From NCBI RefSeq assembly GCF_011761945.1, contig NZ_JAASQV010000001.1, positions 558,001 through 622,000 on the forward strand: a stretch of DNA of 64,000 nt, given 5' to 3'. Shown here piece after piece: positions 61,099-64,000 of the stretch. The position numbers and the translations under genes are program-made. Position 1 is the first letter of the stretch, and every line of letters starts with the position of its first letter. Under the pieces are notes generated by a model. That model was given only the letters and a program-made list of their open reading frames with translations. It ran no database searches and was not told where the DNA came from. The stretch comes from Sphingomonas leidyi (lineage in GTDB: Bacteria > Pseudomonadota > Alphaproteobacteria > Sphingomonadales > Sphingomonadaceae).

Positions 61099-62328
61099 AT
61101 GTCCGGTCAAGGTATCGCAGCTGCCGGCAAGGGCAGCGGGAGTGCCGAAAAATGGATTGCGGCGGTGCTAAGTGCCTGGGAAGTGAGCGGCCAGGCCGCG
61201 GTCTCGGCGCGCGGGCTCGCGCAGGCGACCGGGCTGCCGGCGTCGTCCATTTATCACCATTTTGGCGACCTTGAACGTTTGTATGTATGCGCGCACGAAC
61301 ATGCCCAGGCACTGGCGGCGGAATGGTGCGGGGCGCGGCTGGATCAGCTTGCGGACGTGCCCGGGGGCGCCGAGTCGCTGCCGGCCTTGCTCGCCGCACT
61401 GATCGACGATTGGTGCGAGGGGCAGCGCGGCCTGGCCTTTGCCTGGCGCGAATGCCAGCTGCTGGTCGCGCGCGATCCGCGCTATGGGCCGGCCGCCCAG
61501 CGCTGGCGCACGCTTTGGGCGGGATTCTGGCGCCATGTCTGCGACCGGCTCGGCATCCCCGGCACCGCGACGATCACCGAACGGCTGTTCGACGGGGAGA
61601 GCTTCCTGCACATGATGCGCTGGCGCCGCTCGGTGGATCGCGCCGCGCTGGACGAACTGTGCCGCGGCTGGGGCAATTGGCTGGGCGGCACCTTGGCCGG
61701 GCCGTCGCCCTGGCGCGACATGGCGCGCGGCTGCGCCCAGCGTTCCGCGCCGCTGCCCGAGGCGCGCGACGAGACTGCGGAACGGATAGCCGAAGCGGCG
61801 GCGGCGATCGTCGCGCTGGGCGGGGTGGCCGGCGTGACGCACCGCGCGGTGGCGGCCGGGGCCGGGCTGACGCTCGGCGTGGTCTCGCACAAGTTCCGGA
61901 CGAGCGCCGAGTTGCTCGGATCGGCCTTTGAAGTGATCTATCGCCACAACGTGCCGGCCGGCGAACTCGAGGCGGAACTCGCCGCGGCGACCGATGGCGA
62001 CGGCCGGGCCATGCTCGACAGGCTCGGCGAGCGGCCGGGGGCGGAGGCGTTCCGCCTCGCCACTTCCGAACTGATGATGGCGGCGATGCGCGATCCGGCG
62101 CTTGCGCCCTTCGCTGCGCAACTGCGCTATCTGCGCGGGCGCACCTCGCGGCTGTTCCTGCAGGCGATGATCGGTCGCGACCGGCCGGTCGGCGCGCTCG
62201 ACGCGGCGATCTTCTCGAGCTTCGCGATCGGACAGGGCAATGCGCACCGGGGCCTGCCCGACGACGAGCGCCAGGCGGCGAGCCTGGCCGAGACCGAGGC
62301 GCTGCTCTCCTTCCTGCGCGGCGGCTGA
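61099..62328 (+). CDS. Double-TetR transcriptional regulator
   Basis: A 409-residue protein that reads as two TetR units fused. The first helix-turn-helix is ARGLAQATGLPASSIYHHFG (residues about 36-56) and the second THRAVAAGAGLTLGVVSHKF (about 243-263), each followed by a TetR-like helical region. Single TetR proteins are about 200 residues, so this is twice normal length. ATG 61099 has GGGAGGGCGGG upstream. It lies divergent to a TonB receptor and before an MFS symporter, and likely regulates them. The second copy of a 16-base site overlaps codons 59-64. Confidence 0.86.
   Translation: MSGQGIAAAGKGSGSAEKWIAAVLSAWEVSGQAAVSARGLAQATGLPASSIYHHFGDLERLYVCAHEHAQALAAEWCGARLDQLADVPGGAESLPALLAALIDDWCEGQRGLAFAWRECQLLVARDPRYGPAAQRWRTLWAGFWRHVCDRLGIPGTATITERLFDGESFLHMMRWRRSVDRAALDELCRGWGNWLGGTLAGPSPWRDMARGCAQRSAPLPEARDETAERIAEAAAAIVALGGVAGVTHRAVAAGAGLTLGVVSHKFRTSAELLGSAFEVIYRHNVPAGELEAELAAATDGDGRAMLDRLGERPGAEAFRLATSELMMAAMRDPALAPFAAQLRYLRGRTSRLFLQAMIGRDRPVGALDAAIFSSFAIGQGNAHRGLPDDERQAASLAETEALLSFLRGG
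61273..61288 (+). promoter_or_regulatory. Candidate operator, copy 2, inside the regulator gene
   Basis: GAACGTTTGTATGTAT differs from copy 1 (61015-61030) at one base. It is within the coding sequence of the double-TetR gene, about 258 bases downstream of copy 1. Confidence 0.4.
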
Positions 62329-62368
62329 CGGTCGCATATTTGTCATCCCCCTGGGCCAGAGGGGATTG

Positions 62369-63712
62369 GTGAGCGGGGATATCCGATCGAGTCGAACCGA
62401 GCGGCTGAGCCGGGTGGACCTGTTCGCCTTCTCCTCTCCGGTCATCCTGTTCCAGGCGATCGAGCTTGCCTGGCGAACCTATCTTCCCGCCTTCTTTGCC
62501 GCGACGCTGGGGCTGCCGATCGCGGCGGTGGGCATGCTGCTGCTTGCCGCGCGGCTGTTCGACGGGTTGATCGATCCGTGCATCGGCTGGGCAAGCGATC
62601 GGTTCCCGACGCGCTTCGGCCTGCGCCGGCCATGGATGGTGATGGGAGCGCCGCTGGTCAGCCTGGGCGCGCTCGGGCTGTTCTGGGCGGTGCCCGGCAC
62701 CGGCATCGCGACGCTCGCCGCGTGGAGCCTGGTGTTCCATCTCGGCTACACGCTCATCGCCACGCCGCATGGCGGCTGGGGGCTGGAGCTGTCGCGCGAC
62801 GCGCATGAGCGGGTGCGGGTGATGGGCGCGAAGATCTGGGTGGCGATGGCGGGAATGATCGTCACCCTGGTGCTGCCGAGCCTGCTCGAGCGCGGTTTCG
62901 GCCTGGGGCGGGCGGCGCAGGTGGGGGCGCTGGGCGCGGCGATCGTGCTGCTCGCGCCGATCACTGTATTGCTGGTGCTCCGCCGGATTCGGGAGCCGGA
63001 TGCGCCTTCGACCACGCGCGTGGCCAATCCCTTCGCGCTCTTCGCCGGAATGCTGCGCACGCGGGAGATGCGGCGCATCCTGATCCTCTACGGCCTGGTC
63101 GGCATGGCCGATGCCGCTGCGGCCGGCACCTTCCTGTTCTTCGTCGAGCAGGCGCTCGCGCTGCCCGGCTGGGGTAGCACGCTGATGCTCGTCCAGGGCG
63201 TGGTGCCGCTCGCATTGCTGCCCTTCTGGGCGCGGATGAGCCGGCGGTTCGGCAAGCGGCGGGTGCTGCTCGCCGGCTATGGCTGGCAGGCGCTGGTGGC
63301 GCCGCTGGCGCTGCTGCTGCCCGCGGGCGGGCTGGCGCTCCTGGTCCTTTGGCTGATCGCGCGCAGCCTGGTCTTCGGGGTCGACTACATGCTGCTGCGT
63401 GCGATGGTGGGCGATATCACCCGGCGCGAAGTGGAGCAGGGGCAGCGCTGGGCATCGAGCCGCTATGCGTTGTTCAACGTGACGCTCCGGCTGGCGATGG
63501 GGCTGGGCGTCGCCGCGGCGCTGGGCGCGCTGGGCTGGGCCGGTTTCGCGCCGGACGAGGCCGGGCAGGCGGAAGTCCTGTTCGCGGTGCGCGCCGCCTA
63601 TGCGCTGCCGCCGACGGTCGCGGGGCTCATTGCCTGCGCCTTGCTGTTGCGCGGCGGCGAAGCGCGCCCGGCCGGGCCGGCGGAACGGCCGGGCGCGGCC
63701 CTGGCGGCCTGA
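62369..63712 (+). CDS. MFS transporter, glycoside-pentoside-hexuronide symporter-like
   Basis: A 447-residue transporter with 12 hydrophobic segments. The N-terminal EIAWRTYLPAFFAATLGL-type segment and LLAARLFDGLIDPCIGWASD with RFGLRRPWMVMGAPL match the GPH cation symporter family, where the charged residues after helix 2 carry the sugar-binding loop. It likely imports a glycoside or uronide. GTG 62369 follows AGAGGGG; the frame is open into the TetR gene. It begins 40 bases after the regulator's stop. Confidence 0.85.
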   Translation: MSGDIRSSRTERLSRVDLFAFSSPVILFQAIELAWRTYLPAFFAATLGLPIAAVGMLLLAARLFDGLIDPCIGWASDRFPTRFGLRRPWMVMGAPLVSLGALGLFWAVPGTGIATLAAWSLVFHLGYTLIATPHGGWGLELSRDAHERVRVMGAKIWVAMAGMIVTLVLPSLLERGFGLGRAAQVGALGAAIVLLAPITVLLVLRRIREPDAPSTTRVANPFALFAGMLRTREMRRILILYGLVGMADAAAAGTFLFFVEQALALPGWGSTLMLVQGVVPLALLPFWARMSRRFGKRRVLLAGYGWQALVAPLALLLPAGGLALLVLWLIARSLVFGVDYMLLRAMVGDITRREVEQGQRWASSRYALFNVTLRLAMGLGVAAALGALGWAGFAPDEAGQAEVLFAVRAAYALPPTVAGLIACALLLRGGEARPAGPAERPGAALAA

Positions 63713-63725
63713 TCCCCAAAGGAAA

Positions 63726-63755
63726 GGGCCGCCGCATCGAATGATGCGACGGCCC
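63726..63755. terminator. Bidirectional terminator-like hairpin
   Basis: GGGCCGCCGCATC (63726-63738) pairs with GATGCGACGGCCC (63743-63755) with one mismatch and a GAAT loop. It lies between the convergent MFS and receptor genes. TTT follows on the minus strand. Confidence 0.55.
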
Positions 63756-63774
63756 CTAGTGGTCGCGGAGGCGA

Positions 63775-64000
63775 TCAGAGTTTCAGGCGCGCGCCGAACA
63801 GGATCGTGCGGCCGAAATGATTATACTCGTAGTTCCGGTTCGCGGCCGTGTCGGTGTAGCGGTCGCGATAGGCGTCGGTGAGGTTGGTGCCCTCGACCGA
63901 CAGCTCGATCCAGTCGGTGAGCTTGTAGCGGACCGAGGCGTCGACATTGGTGATCGCATTATAGCCTTCAAACACGTTGCCGGTGCCCGAGCCGGCATCG
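63775..64000 (-). CDS. TonB-dependent receptor, C-terminal end only
   Basis: The final 74 codons of a receptor that continues past the window. VDASVRYKLTDWIELSVEG and TNLTDAYRDRYTDT lie in the last barrel strands, and the end HFGRTILFGARLKL is the typical aromatic/Leu C-terminus (TonB receptors of this clade end FGARLKL or FGARF). It is a second receptor beside the regulator/MFS locus, convergent with the MFS gene. Confidence 0.85.
   Translation of the reverse strand, partial: DAGSGTGNVFEGYNAITNVDASVRYKLTDWIELSVEGTNLTDAYRDRYTDTAANRNYEYNHFGRTILFGARLKL

Noticed and set aside
58944..61274. 776-codon plus-strand frame
   Set aside because: Antisense to the TonB receptor; the translation is a shadow with biased composition.

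Overview
The window is GC-rich chromosomal DNA of an alphaproteobacterium, most likely a sphingomonad (Sphingomonas or a close relative). Evidence is the alphaproteobacterial ubiE-ubiB-coaBC-dut / mutM-rpsT-dnaA neighbourhood, an alphaproteobacterial-type LexA box (GAAC-N7-GAAC), clustered GANTC sites at promoters, a Tim44-family protein beside secB and mltA, and TonB-dependent receptors. No rRNA, insertion sequence, prophage or CRISPR array is visible. There is one tRNA, Leu(CAA).

Layout. (1) 1-12.0 kb is a cell-surface glycan locus. It holds part of a nonulosonate (pseudaminic acid type) pathway: a class III aminotransferase cut by the window edge, an SpsF-type nucleotidyltransferase, PseH-like, PseG-like and PseI. 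These are followed by a Wzx-like flippase, a polyprenyl-phosphate sugar transferase, a heparinase II/III-family protein, a GT4 glycosyltransferase and a sialyltransferase/polysialyltransferase-like protein. (2) 12.2-16.4 kb holds a cadherin-like/PQQ-sugar-dehydrogenase lipoprotein, a metallophosphoesterase, a 77-aa exported peptide and an M48 PDZ-protease. (3) 16.5-19.9 kb holds sugar-nucleotide genes: galU, a UDP-sugar dehydrogenase and a UDP-glucuronate 4-epimerase. (4) 20-30 kb is a housekeeping block. A tightly overlapping minus-strand operon (ubiE, ubiB, membrane protein, coaBC, hydrolase, dut, small exported protein, moeB-like) faces mutM, rpsT and dnaA. (5) 30-42.5 kb holds a Cys-rich peptide, a CAP-domain lipoprotein, trpS, murJ, secB, tim44-like, mltA, a Smr protein, a GGDEF/EAL protein, dapE, a cupin, a GH19 protein and a glutathione S-transferase. 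(6) 42.6-50.1 kb holds a large exported helical-repeat-like protein, a MarR regulator with an MFS transporter, a chemoreceptor, an HGSNAT-like membrane acyltransferase and small proteins. (7) 50.1-53.7 kb is rpmH-rnpA-yidD-yidC-engB. (8) 53.8-64 kb holds a GH18 lipoprotein, a YifB/ComM ATPase, a DUF805 protein, tRNA-Leu, and an uptake-like locus. That locus comprises an exported tyrosine phosphatase, a TonB-dependent receptor, a double-TetR regulator, an MFS symporter, and the end of a second receptor.

How it works together. The first 12 kb and the sugar-nucleotide block plausibly supply and assemble one acidic surface polysaccharide containing a nonulosonate. The strongest new leads are: the sialyltransferase-like protein as a candidate nonulosonate transferase; the fused double-TetR regulator with two near-identical 16-bp sites; the MarR start codon buried in a perfect 18-bp inverted repeat; the LexA-type box upstream of an uncharacterised exported protein; and the GANTC sites at the dnaA, rpsT and rpmH promoters. 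Start sites were chosen from visible Shine-Dalgarno sequences, stop/start overlaps and family N-termini; several use GTG or TTG. All functional names rest on recognising family motifs by eye, without a database search.
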